A stretch of DNA of 64,000 bases, from positions 14,299,561-14,363,560 of the forward strand of contig NC_088775.1 of the NCBI RefSeq assembly GCF_954871325.1, given 5' to 3'. The notes under the pieces were generated by a model that was not told the DNA's origin, made no database searches, and worked only from the letters and a program-made list of their open reading frames with translations. The position numbers were made by a program, and so were the translations under genes. Source of the stretch: Gordionus sp. m RMFG-2023 (taxonomy: Eukaryota; Nematomorpha; Gordioida; Chordodea; Parachordodidae). Numbering within the stretch: the first letter of the stretch is position 1; each line of letters starts with the position of its first letter. This document shows, piece after piece, positions 25,001-36,259 of this stretch.

Positions 25001-28000
25001 ATCGTTGCATTCAGAAATGAGTTTTAAAATAATTTCTTTTAATTGTTATTAAATGATAAATAGAATCCAGTTTAGCTAAATCCTTTGGAAATTTGTGTAG
25101 GAATGCGTTAATATTTTTTCTTCCGCGAATATGGGTTCCAGGAGGACAAGGGTTTTCTTTGCTGACTACATAAAAGTTAATAACCTGTAGAATGAATGTG
25201 GTTTTAAGAAACTTATCTTACAATTAAAGATAATTATTTGTTATTTATGAGGTCTGTAATATATAAAAGTTATAAGAGGGGGGGGGGGGTTATCACGGAA
25301 AAATAGTTACCAGCCCTTAATCATTCAAATTAAAGTTTTATATACAGCCAGGCCCAAAAGCTTGGCTCTATGAATTATCTTTCTTTTTTTTTATTTATTC
25401 TACTTTCAGATATTTTATGATATGATAAGATCGTAAAAATTATTGATCACAAACTGAAGGAAAAAAAGTATTAACATGTTTTAAAAAGTAAGATTTTATT
25501 GTTTAAATATTTTCGTTAGATTTTTAATTTTTATGAAATTATTAATAATAATAATGATAACTTGTAAATCATGATCATGGCCACAAATAAACAATGAGGC
25601 CATATTATCTCTGAGCCAGGGATTTAAGAATTGTAGTAATTTTGTGGCTCCTGCTACACCGAACGAATATATTGGATGGTGTCCAGCCACTACCAAAAAA
25701 TCGGCCATGCTAAAAGAAAAGTAAATTAAGTGTTTTAACTTAAGAAAATCATTCATTATTATAATCACCAGAATGCATTTGTTACATTTCTATTCTATTG
25801 ATATATTTCATTTGTTACATATCCCCTATTGTTACTGTTGTATCTCTCGTCCTCATAATTGCATGAACAGCACAGAACTAGGAAGAGACTATTGGATTGT
25901 TATATTTAGGGGCACCGGGTAGCTCATGTGTTATGATAGATGAAAAATGGAGAGGTATATCAGTCCATTAAATAAACATAAACTCGAAACGGTCTATGAC
26001 ATTATTTGGAGACTTAGTCGTTATGATAGACCTAGCATGATAGATCAGTTGACGTATCGGAAATGTTGAGAATCACAAAGGTTTTAAATAACCGATGTTT
26101 AGTCTAAATAAAATACAATTTCACATAAGCCTCAGAATAAAGAACCTAAGAGGCATAATACCTATTATGACTGCCCAAATGACAACTGGAATGCTTATTT
26201 TTTAAAGCACTATACAATCGTCAATAGAGAATTACTCAACACAACCATTCCCAAAAGCAGTACACACCTGAAATTATTATACACCACTGACCATAGATCA
26301 CGTTACCTACACAATAGGGTAAGTTTTACCAAAACCAAAAATACAAAAATTTTATTTGAAAACTGTTCGTAATAGTAAGAGAAATACAAAACAGTATATG
26401 GTAAAATTTTAAGTCAACGGTATCAATAAAAAACAATAGATAGATAAGGCCCTAGTATTTCTATGTTTAAAAATAACTTTCGAAGATCACCTATCACACA
26501 TGCAAATTAAAGAAACAACATAGAACACATGGCTTATAATAGAGTCTAAAGGAATCTCTCTCAAATGCAGGGGTACTATTATCGTTGTTCATAATTTGTA
26601 AGATTTACAATTGATCCTTTACACAGATACCGAAAATAGCAAACCATGACTAATGCAGAAGCTATGAAAAATCAATTAATAATTGAATTCTCACCAACAT
26701 TTTATAATTGGGAAGAGAACTACAATGACCATAGTGAGGAACAGTTCCGACGACTTAGTAGACACTTCCAAAAAAACCTCAATAATGTCATCACCCGGCA
26801 TCTACTCGATCGATGGTCTCTTACCAATCCACACATATATAACACCTGAGCTAACCGGCCCCTGTTGCATGCAGCTATAATGACGTGGAAACACAATAGC
26901 TACATCCATATATCCTTAACGTTAAATAGTAACATATTATCTCCTTGTCGTTACTGTCACACTTATATTTAATTGTTAAATATCTCTCAGTACTAAATTT
27001 GTTCGAAAATCTTGATCTCCATAAACAAATTCCTTTCTCTTTAAAGTTAAAGGTTGAATTATGTTCATATATCTGGAAAAAAATAAGGAATGCTGGTGGG
27101 ATTCGGACCTCTTGCTTAAAAGCCAAACAGGTTAGCACTTAAGCCCTATATAGTAAAATACCATAAACATTTTAGACTGTTTATATTTATATAATAATAA
27201 ATGTTATAATAATTAGACTCTGCTTGTGTTTTGATAATTTTCTTCTAAACCTCCGCTGTTTTTTTTAATATATAAATATATATTACTTACAATTAACTCT
27301 GAAAAATATATACAAAATAATCCCAAATCCTAATATTTAAAATATTAATAATAATCCGGGAATTCTAAAAATAAAAAAGAAATATATCATTTCTCATAAA
27401 AACCTGCCTATATTGAGCGTATTACCCATTAAATTAGTTGTTATTCCGTTTATCCATCAGAGTTCATTAATTATCGAAGATTACTGTTAAGTTAGATGTT
27501 CATATATTTTTTTAAACTTGTCAATATTGAGAGAACTACCCATTAAACAAGCTCTTATTCAGTTTACGCATGATAATTCCTTAATTCTCGCTAGATTTAA
27601 TTTTCTCATATTCTCTAATTAATCGATTAATTGATGCACAAATTTTGCTTAATTGTTTCTCTCAAAATCAATATATTTTAAATAATCTCGCTATTATACA
27701 CTATCTTATCCATTTGGCTTATCATATATAGGAAAACTTGCCAATATTTAGATTCATTCTTGTTAAATTTGGAGTTATTCCGTTTTTGTATGAGTGTATT
27801 ATATATTTTTTAAATAAAAACCGCTAATTTTAAAAGTCGAAAATAATAGTATTTATGTAATAAAACTTGCCAATAATTAGCTTCATTCTCTTTAAATTTA
27901 AAGTTATTCCGTTTTTGTATCAGAGTTCATTATTTTTCAAAAAATAAAAACTGTTAATTTTAAACGCCAATTTTTATTGCTAAATTAATTACCGCGCGAT

Positions 28001-31000
28001 TTAATTTTTTAAAATATATATCCCATCTTTCCTTTTTGTTTAGTGATGCACAAATTTAACTTATACTTTGCGCAAAATTAAAAATTCATTAGTCGCTTAT
28101 TAATAACTCACGCCTCTCTATCTCAATTTTCTTCGCTCGCTTTGCTTCGGATTTTTTATATATTTTTATCTAGCATCATTTTTCAAATTATTCATCATCG
28201 CAGCTTCATATATTTTGATTCATTGACGCTATTTAATAAAACCTATTTGATAGTTCATTTCTTTATTTCCATTGTTTAATCCGAGTCATATTTGATAAAT
28301 TTCGCGTGATCCATTCGCGATTCTTTTTATCAATTTTTATTTTCGCATCTGGATATAGCTTTCAATTCATTCATTACCACTACATTCTTCTTACAAGTAG
28401 TCAAGCCATTCACTCAAGTTATTTGCTTTACATTCTAATATTTGGCATTGACTTTTGATTTATTCATGCCCGCAGTATAATACTATAACAATGGACATCC
28501 CCTTTGAACCCAAAATCTGCCTTTCCTGCCTTAAACTTATACATTTATCAAATGATGATGTATTTTATGTTCATGGATCAATCATTAACAAGTGATCATT
28601 CAAGACGTTCACCTCTCCCCTAGAACGCTTACACGCTTCCCAGCCCTTTCATAGAACCACCTTTTTATACCCATTCCTCAATATCAGAAAACCTAACATC
28701 ATATGAATTCCCAAAGAGATTAGGTTACAGGTCGCTAAGTCTCTCTCTGACTTTACCTCTTTATTGCAAAATTTTAACAGTGAGAAGGAATGGCTTAAAT
28801 TTTAATCTTTGGTTATAATACCTTTAGGTTATTTTATAAATTCTCAAGAATTTCTTTAATAAAACAAATTAATGATGCCTCCTGCAACATTTCCCCCCAT
28901 CTCCAAGAGTTTAAGGGTCTCACAATTTTTTTTATAACAAAAAAGCTTCTCCTATTGAGCTTAAAGCCAAACTTATTTCAAATAATAGACTGTTTAAATA
29001 TTAAAGGTGCTCTTAAATTGGCCTCTTCTAATGATTCACTAGTTGACTCAGATGAGACATACATAAAACCCCAACACCCTTCACTTTAACTCCAATCGCC
29101 CAACAACCTTATTCTCATTGTGCTTCCAATTTCATTTCAGACGAAGTAAGGAAGGTAATCCTATCCTTACACCGACCGCTCACGGCCTAGATGGAATCAA
29201 ACCCATGTTCTCCAGGACACAACTTCTCCATTGATCAGTTCACAAACTTTCATCCTTCTTAAAATCACAAACCTGTGTAACTGAATCTTATATGGTGACG
29301 TTCCCATCATTGACTCCCCCATTCTTTTTAGAGCCAGACTTATAACCTTACAGAAGCCTAACAAAGATATCGGAGTTAACTTTCAGCCACCTTGTCGCTA
29401 AAATGATTACATACGGGATAAAATATAAGATCTCTCACCTTCTCACCCCATTTTATTTAGGGATAGGAATCACTGGCGTATGTGAGGCCAGAGTATATCT
29501 CACTCGTCTTTATTTGGAGAGCAATCCCACAAATGAAACACTTATCAATGTTTTGCTAATGCGTACAACACCCTCACCCCTAACTCACAATCAGCGAGCA
29601 CATCATTCCCATGCTACACCAAATTTCTCTAATCAATTTTGCAATTCAATTTTCAAAAAATAATCTCAGTCTAGGTCATCAAACAAGATAAATAATTAAG
29701 ATCCCTTTTATTTTGTCTTCCAATCAATAATATAATTCAAATCATTAATTCAGAATGCTCATTTTTACTCCGCGTTGACGGGATGGACCTCATTTTTAAC
29801 CAATATGGTCATACATATTATCAAGAAAATGAGATGCGCTGTTGGTCTCATTCCCAACCCCCAAAAATCTTAATTTGTGCAAGTAAACTCCTCCGATTAA
29901 AATTCCCACAATTTCGAAATTACCTCCAAGGAGAAGCTAACACATCTAGATTCCCCAGTAGGAGGATTCACCGCAATCAGTGCCTTCCTTCACTCTACTC
30001 TTGATATTCTTTTTAAGCTTGATAACCTCTTTGACTTGCTACCCTTGTATAAATCATTCTTCCAAACTTCTTTAATATTCCACACTTTATGCTTTTCACT
30101 CAACGCCTATTTTTAAATATCCTATCTCACTCAGTATTTATGATATAAAAATAATAACCGAAAATATTTGAATCAAAAATTCAATAAAACAGCATGGGCT
30201 CAAGCTTCTTTACCCACCAAAAGTAATGGTATAGGGATTAGATCTCCCAACGATCTTGCTCTCACTGCCTTTTGAGGATTCTACTTTCAAAAGCCACAAT
30301 CACGTACCACGCCTCACAACCTTTATGATGCTATCTTGCTATGAAGGAAGCCCGTTGATGATGTCCCGAATCTAATAGACAGAAGGATTGGGACAGGTCA
30401 GTTGTAGCATGATGTGTTGAATACCTATTATCTAGCATGTTCCCATCAGACCATTCTCTCTTCACTTCTTATGGAACCGGGTATAAATTTTTGGAGTCAT
30501 TCCTATCTAAAGTCTTCAACTCCAGCCAACCAACAATGAGCTAACCCACGCAAAACTTTCCTCACTTCTGCTCTGGTTGCAGAATCCCCAAAATCAGCAA
30601 AGGAAGACACATCGGATGAATCTTCAGCCACACACAATGCAATTTCTTGATCCAGCGAGCATTGAAATCTGCTCAAATACCCGCTATGCTTGAATCACCA
30701 GAACATTTAGATCCGATGGAAAGCGGCCTGACAAAATTTCCCTGATCCCATGGAAACGGGTCAATTTCTGGCTTGGTTCCATTCTTGTATAGATCCATTA
30801 CCTTCTAACCAAACTCCAAACCTACTTGAGCAAAAAGAAGAACATAAAATTTCCAAAAATTCGTAAATATCAGAAGATCACATCTTTATCCCAATAATAT
30901 CCACTACCTTAACCTGCAAGCATACTTGTGATCCACAAGAAGGCTTCTTCCTCAGACAGAAACTGGCTATAGCCAGGGATCCAAACCGAAACGAATATCG

Positions 31001-34000
31001 GTTCGGTTCAGGTTCAGATTCGGATAAAAATATCGGTTCAAGGTTCAGGTTCGGTTCACAAAAAATAAAAATATCGGTTCGGTTCGAACCTCTAAAAACC
31101 GGTTTGAACACATTTGTATTCAAACCTACATTAGGATTATGTATCAGGAGAAATTTTTTTTTATTTCATAATTAAAATAAAAACCTTCATTTTTATTAAT
31201 TGCACAAATATAACAAATAAATATATCAATGATTAATTTAAATATGAACAATTATTTAAACAACTTATGTATTAGATTAAATTTTTTTCTACGCATTATA
31301 ATTTATAAGCTTAAAATATTTCAAAAATATTGCAAAATGGCAATATACTAAAGTTTATAAAAATTATGACTGACGTTTTTCAATCAAATGTGATTGATAA
31401 TAATTTTTAAACAATTTGAATATAATTAAAATTTTTGCAATATACTACTAGTAATAACTTACACATTATTTTATAAGCATAAAATTATGAGACTCGAACC
31501 GGTTCAGAGGCATTTTAGCGGTTCGGTTCAGGTTCGGCTAGGATATTTTAGAGGAATAGGTTCGGTTTAGGTTCGATAAAAAATACAGGTTTTTAGCGGC
31601 TTAACGGTTCGGTTCAGGTTCGGTTCAGGTTCGGTTTGGATCCCTGGCTATAGCTATCCTTAAAGCGAATTATCAAAGTTTCAATGGCAGTCTTTCAACA
31701 GATCTTCGATAGACTCACTTTTTCTTTCTTATCCTTATCATTTTACATTATATTTCACCTTTATATTATTTAATTTTATATTTATTAATTTTTTCGTATA
31801 TAAATTTTGTGTTGACTTATATTAATATGATAATAAAAATAATCAATGTATCTCAATGTTTTAATAAATGACAGAGATTTCAATTCATCTACAATTTTTG
31901 AATATTTTAAATAGCCTTAAATAAACCTCATGTGATTATATAACCATTGTTTATGATGCAATTGAGAGTCTTCGTTCACATATTTTTCCTCTTCTAACCC
32001 ATTAGAGCCTTTGTTGATGAGTACATTAGTATCCAACATTAAAACGTCTATTACTATGGACTCCTTCAACGATTCATTATCTCTATACTTAATATCTATC
32101 ATTAAACCAATCTTGTAATACAAATCAGGATATTTCCTTATGTTCAATAATTTATTAAAATTAATAAATGCCCTAAATAAAAGAAACAATAATAAGTATA
32201 ACTATTATTTTCATAATAAGGGGGTGTAAGTGTGAGGAGAGCGGTTTTTTATAGGTAACATAGATAGCTAATTATTCAAAAGGTGGCATATAATTTTAAA
32301 TAATAGCAAAGAGCCACAATAATTTGTATTGGATTTGAAATTTCTCATTTTTATATCATTATTTGGGAATTTTTAAATCTTTAAAGATTAATTTGATCAG
32401 AAATGTACTCTAGTATTATTGGATTACCTACCCTAGACATTTCAGGCAATATTTTATGTAATTTTCTGTATTTCTTTTCATTTATATGAAAAATCTATTT
32501 AAATATAAACTAAAAATAGTTTAAAAGTTTTCAACGAAATTGTCAAAAATTTAGAGTTTGGGGGCTCTACCCATTCTAATTCTGATTTTTCAAATTTTAA
32601 AAATCTCACTCAGGAATTTCTTAAATTTATACTATCTTCAATCCTATGTTATATCGAAAAGGATGCAAAGTATTAGCAAAAATATCATTTTAAAAAAATA
32701 TATGTGGTCTTTCTTTAGCAAAACAATAGAAATATTTAAAATTTTAATAAATTTTACAAATTAATATCTTAAATATAATATATAGATGATAAATTACATT
32801 AAAATATTTTATGCCATCTATATTTACTTTTACTATAAAAATATTTTGATAAATCAATCATAATATTAATCAGAAATACTATTGGCCTGATATTCAAGGT
32901 ACCAGTCTGTATTGGTTAATGCTTTCAATTTTAACCTATACCAGTAGCCAATACTCAAAAATGGAGGTGTGAGGTATCGATTGTATCAGCTGATACCGCG
33001 TTAATATCCATAGTATCGGTTTAGAAATTGATAATATTGGTCGATACTGTATTTATATTTCAGATATCTTCATGTATCAATTGTGTCAGCCAATACCTTG
33101 TTAGTATCCGTGGTATTGGTTTGACCATCCGATATCGGCTAAATAGGCGTAACAGGGCATCGCTGATATTTAAACAAAACAATTTTTTACAACGACTATA
33201 GGTATTTCATGCATCAATTATATAATATAATGAAAACTAAATGAAAGAAATACATATTAAAATTAGCAAAAAAGAAAAATTCAAAATTAACTAAAGTAAA
33301 TAAATTAAAATGAAATTTAAATTAGCATAGCCTCTTTACTATCATTTACTCTTCTGACCCCTCCCCCTTCTATAATGAGAGTGTCTTTCTTCAACGCCCC
33401 CCCCCCTCGTGGCAGAAGTCCCTAGATAAGATATTGCAATATATAATAAAAGTTGGCTACTCTTTCTTAACATAAATAATACATAATGAGCTATCTATGT
33501 TATTTATTATAACTATATTTTTTTCCTATAAATTTTATTAGAGGGCTTTAGGTCCGTTTTTATAAGCCTTTGCTACTATGGACGAGGCCGGCGGTTACTA
33601 TTTAATTTCAATAAAATTTTTCTTGTTTTTTTAATTGTAAAAGAATAAACAATTAAAAATTTTCAATAAATTTATAATATAAATAATAGGATTAAATTTT
33701 TTTTAATATGAAAAAAAGCAAAAAAATTGTATCAAAATGCAGAAATACAACTAAAAATTTATCTAAGTACAAATAACTTTTATAAAGTTATCTTGATACT
33801 TTAAAAATATATATATTATAGTAACCATCTTTCAGATTTCTTTCGATATTCCATCTGAGCCGTCACATTTCCCCTGTAATCATGGTTTCCAGCTATAACG
33901 TACCAATTGATATCCTTTAAAGGTCCAAGATAAACGTTCTCAAACGTTATCTTTTAAGCATAATTTATTTTAATTTATAAAATAGTGCTTAAAATCTATT

Positions 34001-36248
34001 TTAGAAATCAAACGCTTATTTTAATATAAAGTCCATGTTTCCCAAAAAAACAACTTATATTTATAATTATGTTATGAAATACTTTAAATCTATCGTCTTT
34101 GATATCTTCCACACCGTCAGCATAAAAATTATCACCAAGCAATAAAACGGAGGTTTTATTGATTATGACAAATTCTTTCATTGTTTCCGCCACTTTTAAT
34201 TGCATCTCACTCACGTAAGGCTCTATTGGTTGGCCGCCAGTATCTCCTATAGCTATAAATCGATAAATTAATTCGTCCTGTCCATCGCCTATTTTTTAAA
34301 ACAAAATTTATAAATAATCTAAGTATATTAATAATCATATTTTATTAACAACTCTAAATAATTAAACATCGAAAGAAAGAAAAGCAATTTACCATAAATT
34401 TATTTATTGATTGATTGATAAGATAAAATTCTACTTTTAACTCCTTTTAATTAAATTCTGAGAAAATAATTGCATTGCATGGTTAAAAAGAAAGAAGAAG
34501 CGATTCATTTGGTGACATATTTTCAATTTTTTTTACATAATACTAGCAATCTGAAGCTTAAATCACATCAATAATTAGTTCGTATTTCGCTCATTATTTA
34601 GTGCAGCACCCGTTTGACACATTTAAAAGAAAAATGTATAATTGGCAAAATAAAAAATATCTAGACCCCACCGATATTTTAGGTTTAATTGGTATTATTT
34701 ATCAGTCCCTTTTGCCAATTAACTATACAGCGTCGCGCCTTGCGATTCAAAAATCAAATTCATTTAGTTGTCTTTTCTCCTATTCAAAATATTTATGAAT
34801 CCTGATTTTACCACCTTTTATAGTTGATTTGTTATTTTTGTTTATTTAATGAATATAGAAATAAATTTTAAATCTCGTTATATTTCGAATCTAGTTATAT
34901 TTTCAAAAACTTGATATGATATTGAATCACACATTAAGAGGGATTCTTAAGTCTGAGAAGTCTTCCAAAATTTTGAAGGCGCTAATTATAGAAGCTCAAA
35001 CTAAAATTTGCTTCAATCCGTTTTAGTAGACAATAAATAAAATAAACTATTAGCAAAAATAAGAAAATTTCAAAGAATTGGCATCAAGATTCAAATACAG
35101 AATAAAAAAAATATTGAATTTAAAAACAATTTAATTACAAAAAATTGGTAAAATATTTTTTTTTTGATCTGAAATATTTAAATGAGCCTTTTTCGTATAA
35201 ATTATCAAATCAATATTTTAAAAAAATCTTAATTCCATGGAGTGAGGTGAGGGGGGTTCATTCCCTTTTAACACTTATGGATGGTACTCACCCTATGTAT
35301 TTCACCTTGGCATGAACATTTTGTGAAGTATTTTATTTTTCAATTTATAGTTACAGAAGTTCCCGGCAAAGTGCCTGGGTAGGAGCGCTATATCGAAATA
35401 CATTTTCACCTTGGCATGAACATTTTGTGAAGTATTTTATTTTTCAATTTATAGTTACAGAAGTTCCGGCAAAGTGCCTGGGTAGGAGCGCTATATCGAA
35501 ATACATTTTCGGCCATTAAATTTCTCGAATTTAAAAATCGCCAATAGTATATTATTTAAAATTGAGAGTTTCTAATTCTTCATGGATCCCTGTTTCTAAT
35601 ATGAAATATTTATTAAAATAATGTTAATGGTTTGGCTAATTCAATAATATGACAATGTTAATTTCTTAGAAATGCAGAAAAGTCATAAATAAATGTATGT
35701 AATAAATTGTTATAATATTATTAAATGATAAATATCTGAAATATGATAGTAACATTTTATTAGGTGATTGATTTATTGTTAGTTAGAATTTAAAATCTAA
35801 TAATTATATAAAATATATATAAACCTGTGAAATCCGATTCTATATAATGGGTAATTTTGACGTAATTTTTGAATGGATTCACTAACACCTCCTCCTCGGT
35901 TTCACGCTCTTTTCCTTTCCGGCTTGAACCGGAATTTAAATCTATGCCGAAGAAATTCAAATAGGGATCAAGTGTACGGGATTCAATCAATACCTCAGGA
36001 TTTGTATTTAAAATATTTTCCGGATTATCACCGTTAGTTACCACCTCACCGGTGTGTTCTTCAAAATATAGGTCTTTAGAAATGTATTCCTGTCCATGAA
36101 ATATATCATAATCATGGGTAAGGTTTGTTAAAATAGAATAAGAAGAACAAATTAACCAATTAGTTCGCAACAATAGAAAGCAGATTAGAAGGTATGGTAT
36201 CCATGCACAGAAATAGCTTTGTTTTATTAGAAGTTTTATTAGAAGCAT
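21836..36248 (-). CDS. ACP5-like: Tartrate-resistant (type 5) purple acid phosphatase, six exons
   Basis: This is a binuclear-metal phosphatase that hydrolyses phosphate monoesters, in animals typically secreted or lysosomal. Exons are 36248-35825, 34288-34083, 33950-33826, 32136-31927, 25709-25562 and 22096-21836. Every junction has GT/AG and the phases agree (1, 0, 2, 2, 0), giving 457 residues. The metal ligands are all present: GDTGG (D157), GDNFY (D194, Y197), GNHD (N232), VAGHHP (H332) and GHDH (H366, H368). Residues about 11-34 are strongly hydrophobic, a signal peptide or anchor. About 140 residues precede the catalytic domain, so the protein is longer than the usual ~325-residue animal enzyme. 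The start is the first in-frame ATG after an in-frame TGA. The stop is preceded by AATAAA, overlapping the last sense codons. The introns contain a LINE, foldback and hAT-type relics. It appears intact; the splicing is inferred, not observed. Confidence 0.88.
22131..22289. repeat. Foldback miniature element, copy 1
   Basis: The left arm (gggtcgattttttaaaatgg, then cccgattaag) and right arm (cttaatcgagccgtttttaa, then accgacc) are reverse complements with few mismatches. Between them lies GAGATTTGG and related sequence. The same design recurs at 38421, 57451 and 57712. Confidence 0.7.
22480..22511. repeat. Perfect 32-bp palindrome
   Basis: Two 15-bp arms (CATGGTTTTTGGAAA and its exact complement) flank an AA. 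It lies in the last intron of the phosphatase gene, just downstream of a foldback element in plus-strand coordinates. Confidence 0.9.
22894..23240. repeat. GGCC-rich hAT miniature relic
   Basis: It starts near ATCTGCAATCCAGGCTAG and contains GAGCCGGGCCGGATC, CGGGCTGGACGG, CGGGTCTGGCC and GGCCGGGCC. These resemble the subterminal motifs of the hAT at 7526-11003. The ends are too decayed to define a target duplication. Confidence 0.45.
23241..25561. other. Intron sequence between exons 5 and 6, no gene
   Basis: About 23640-24240 is GC-richer and may be a decayed coding element, but no frame is readable. Poly(C) and poly(G) runs occur near 24230 and 25280-25289. No other feature could be supported. 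Confidence 0.4.
25562..25709 (-). CDS. ACP5-like: Phosphatase exon 5 (VAGHHP and GHDH motifs)
   Basis: The acceptor has a good pyrimidine tract (TTTACTTTTCTTTTAG). It encodes FLVVAGHHPIYSFG and FICGHDHDLQ, with the last three histidine ligands. The donor is CAA|GTTATC. The exon is duplicated at 17770-17623. Confidence 0.88.
25780..28480. other. Intron sequence between exons 4 and 5, no gene
   Basis: A segment at about 26100-26900 has mixed composition and two overlapping frames of about 65 codons that I cannot assign. At 27085-27140 a minus-strand B-box-like GGTCCGAATCC beside a CTTTTAA loop suggests a tRNA-like or SINE remnant, too degenerate to call. A sentence-like unit containing aacttgccaata, attc, ttaaattt and agttattccgttt recurs at about 27400, 27530, 27740 and 27860, so a diverged repeat of 100-220 bp spacing is present. 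Confidence 0.4.
28480..31745 (+). mobile_element. LINE (non-LTR retrotransposon) relic, sense opposite to the gene
   Basis: Plus-strand fragments in several frames follow the layout of a non-LTR reverse transcriptase ORF. They are IPKEIRLQVAKSLSDFTSLL (about 28.7 kb), GLDGIKPMFSR (about 29.2 kb), LVAKMITYGIKYK then LLTPFYLGIGITGVCEA (about 29.4 kb), VGLIPNPQKS (about 29.85 kb) and a C-terminal FLRQKLAIAILKANYQSFNG (30.95 and 31.65 kb, split by an insertion). Many stops and frame changes separate them, so the copy is dead. A related 3' end lies on the minus strand at about 46590-46680. It occupies the intron between phosphatase exons 4 and 5, in antisense. The clade was not determined. Confidence 0.7.
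30974..31646. mobile_element. GGTTCGG-rich miniature hAT-like element, copy 2, 673 bp
   Basis: The ends are CAGGGATCCAAACCGAA and TTCGGTTTGGATCCCTG, a 17-bp perfect inverted repeat. The exact 8-bp direct repeat GCTATAGC flanks it at 30966-30973 and 31647-31654. GGTTCGGTT-type repeats fill both subterminal regions. It has no coding capacity. It sits inside the C-terminal coding part of the LINE relic; the uninterrupted target sequence is preserved in another LINE end at about 46630-46650. Confidence 0.9.
31927..32136 (-). CDS. ACP5-like: Phosphatase exon 4
   Basis: The acceptor is ACATAAG|GAAATAT and the donor ATGAG|GTTTAT. It encodes KYPDLYYKI (the family's FPSPFYRL region), VIDVLMLDTNVL and QLHHKQWLYNHM. 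The split tryptophan codon restores the family's RW-then-aromatic context. An asparagine- and glutamate-rich loop (about residues 269-308) is specific to this protein. Confidence 0.85.
32890..33180. repeat. GTATCGGTATT-rich diverged repeat
   Basis: Two units of about 100 bp share gtatcaattgtgtcagc, aatacc, gttagtatcc and ggtattggttt-like words with moderate divergence. A related mirror-like segment lies at 32905-32955. This is probably a relic of a GGTATC-rich transposon end. It lies in the intron between exons 3 and 4. Confidence 0.5.
33826..33950 (-). CDS. ACP5-like: Phosphatase exon 3 (GNHD motif)
   Basis: The acceptor is TTAAAAG|ATAACG and the donor AGATG|GTTACT. It encodes residues 211-251 and two bases of W252, including WYVIAGNHDYRGNVTAQ, which closely follows animal type 5 acid phosphatases. 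It is only 132 bp from exon 2, the shortest intron in the gene. Confidence 0.88.
34083..34288 (-). CDS. ACP5-like: Phosphatase exon 2 (first metal motifs)
   Basis: The acceptor is ATAG|GCGATG and the donor AAA|GTATTT. It encodes residues 142-210, including IAIGDTGG and LLLGDNFYADGV. These correspond to the family motifs GDxG and GDxxY; the tyrosine is the one that gives these enzymes their purple colour. Confidence 0.88.
35301..35507. repeat. Two-copy 103/104-bp tandem duplication
   Basis: The block beginning TTCACCTTGGCATGAACATT and ending in GCGCTATATCGAAATACAT is present twice in direct succession. Copies differ by one base in a CCC/CC run. The near-identity means a recent event. It lies in the first intron of the phosphatase gene. 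Confidence 0.9.
35825..36248 (-). CDS. ACP5-like: Phosphatase exon 1 (signal/anchor and N-terminal extension)
   Basis: It encodes residues 1-141 plus one base. A hydrophobic segment (CAWIPYLLICFLLL) is followed by an acidic, serine- and glutamate-rich linker with a KGKERETEEE stretch. The donor is CACAG|GTTTAT. This part has no counterpart I know in the short animal enzymes, so the extension is the least certain part of the model; an alternative first exon is possible. Confidence 0.75.
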
Positions 36249-36259
36249 CAAAGATTTTT

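Noticed and set aside
27085-27145. tRNA-Lys-like sequence on the minus strand
   Set aside because: Only the B-box and a CTTTTAA loop look right; the T-arm and acceptor do not pair.
29783-30123. Gene-like plus-strand frames at 29403-30004 and the minus-strand frame at 30878-31123
   Set aside because: The first are pieces of the dead LINE reverse transcriptase; the last lies across the GGTTCGG repeats of the miniature element.
35790-35824. Extension of exon 1 reading frame to its stop codon
   Set aside because: Splicing at CACAG|GTTTAT gives an exact phase match to exon 2; the short tail beyond it is intron.
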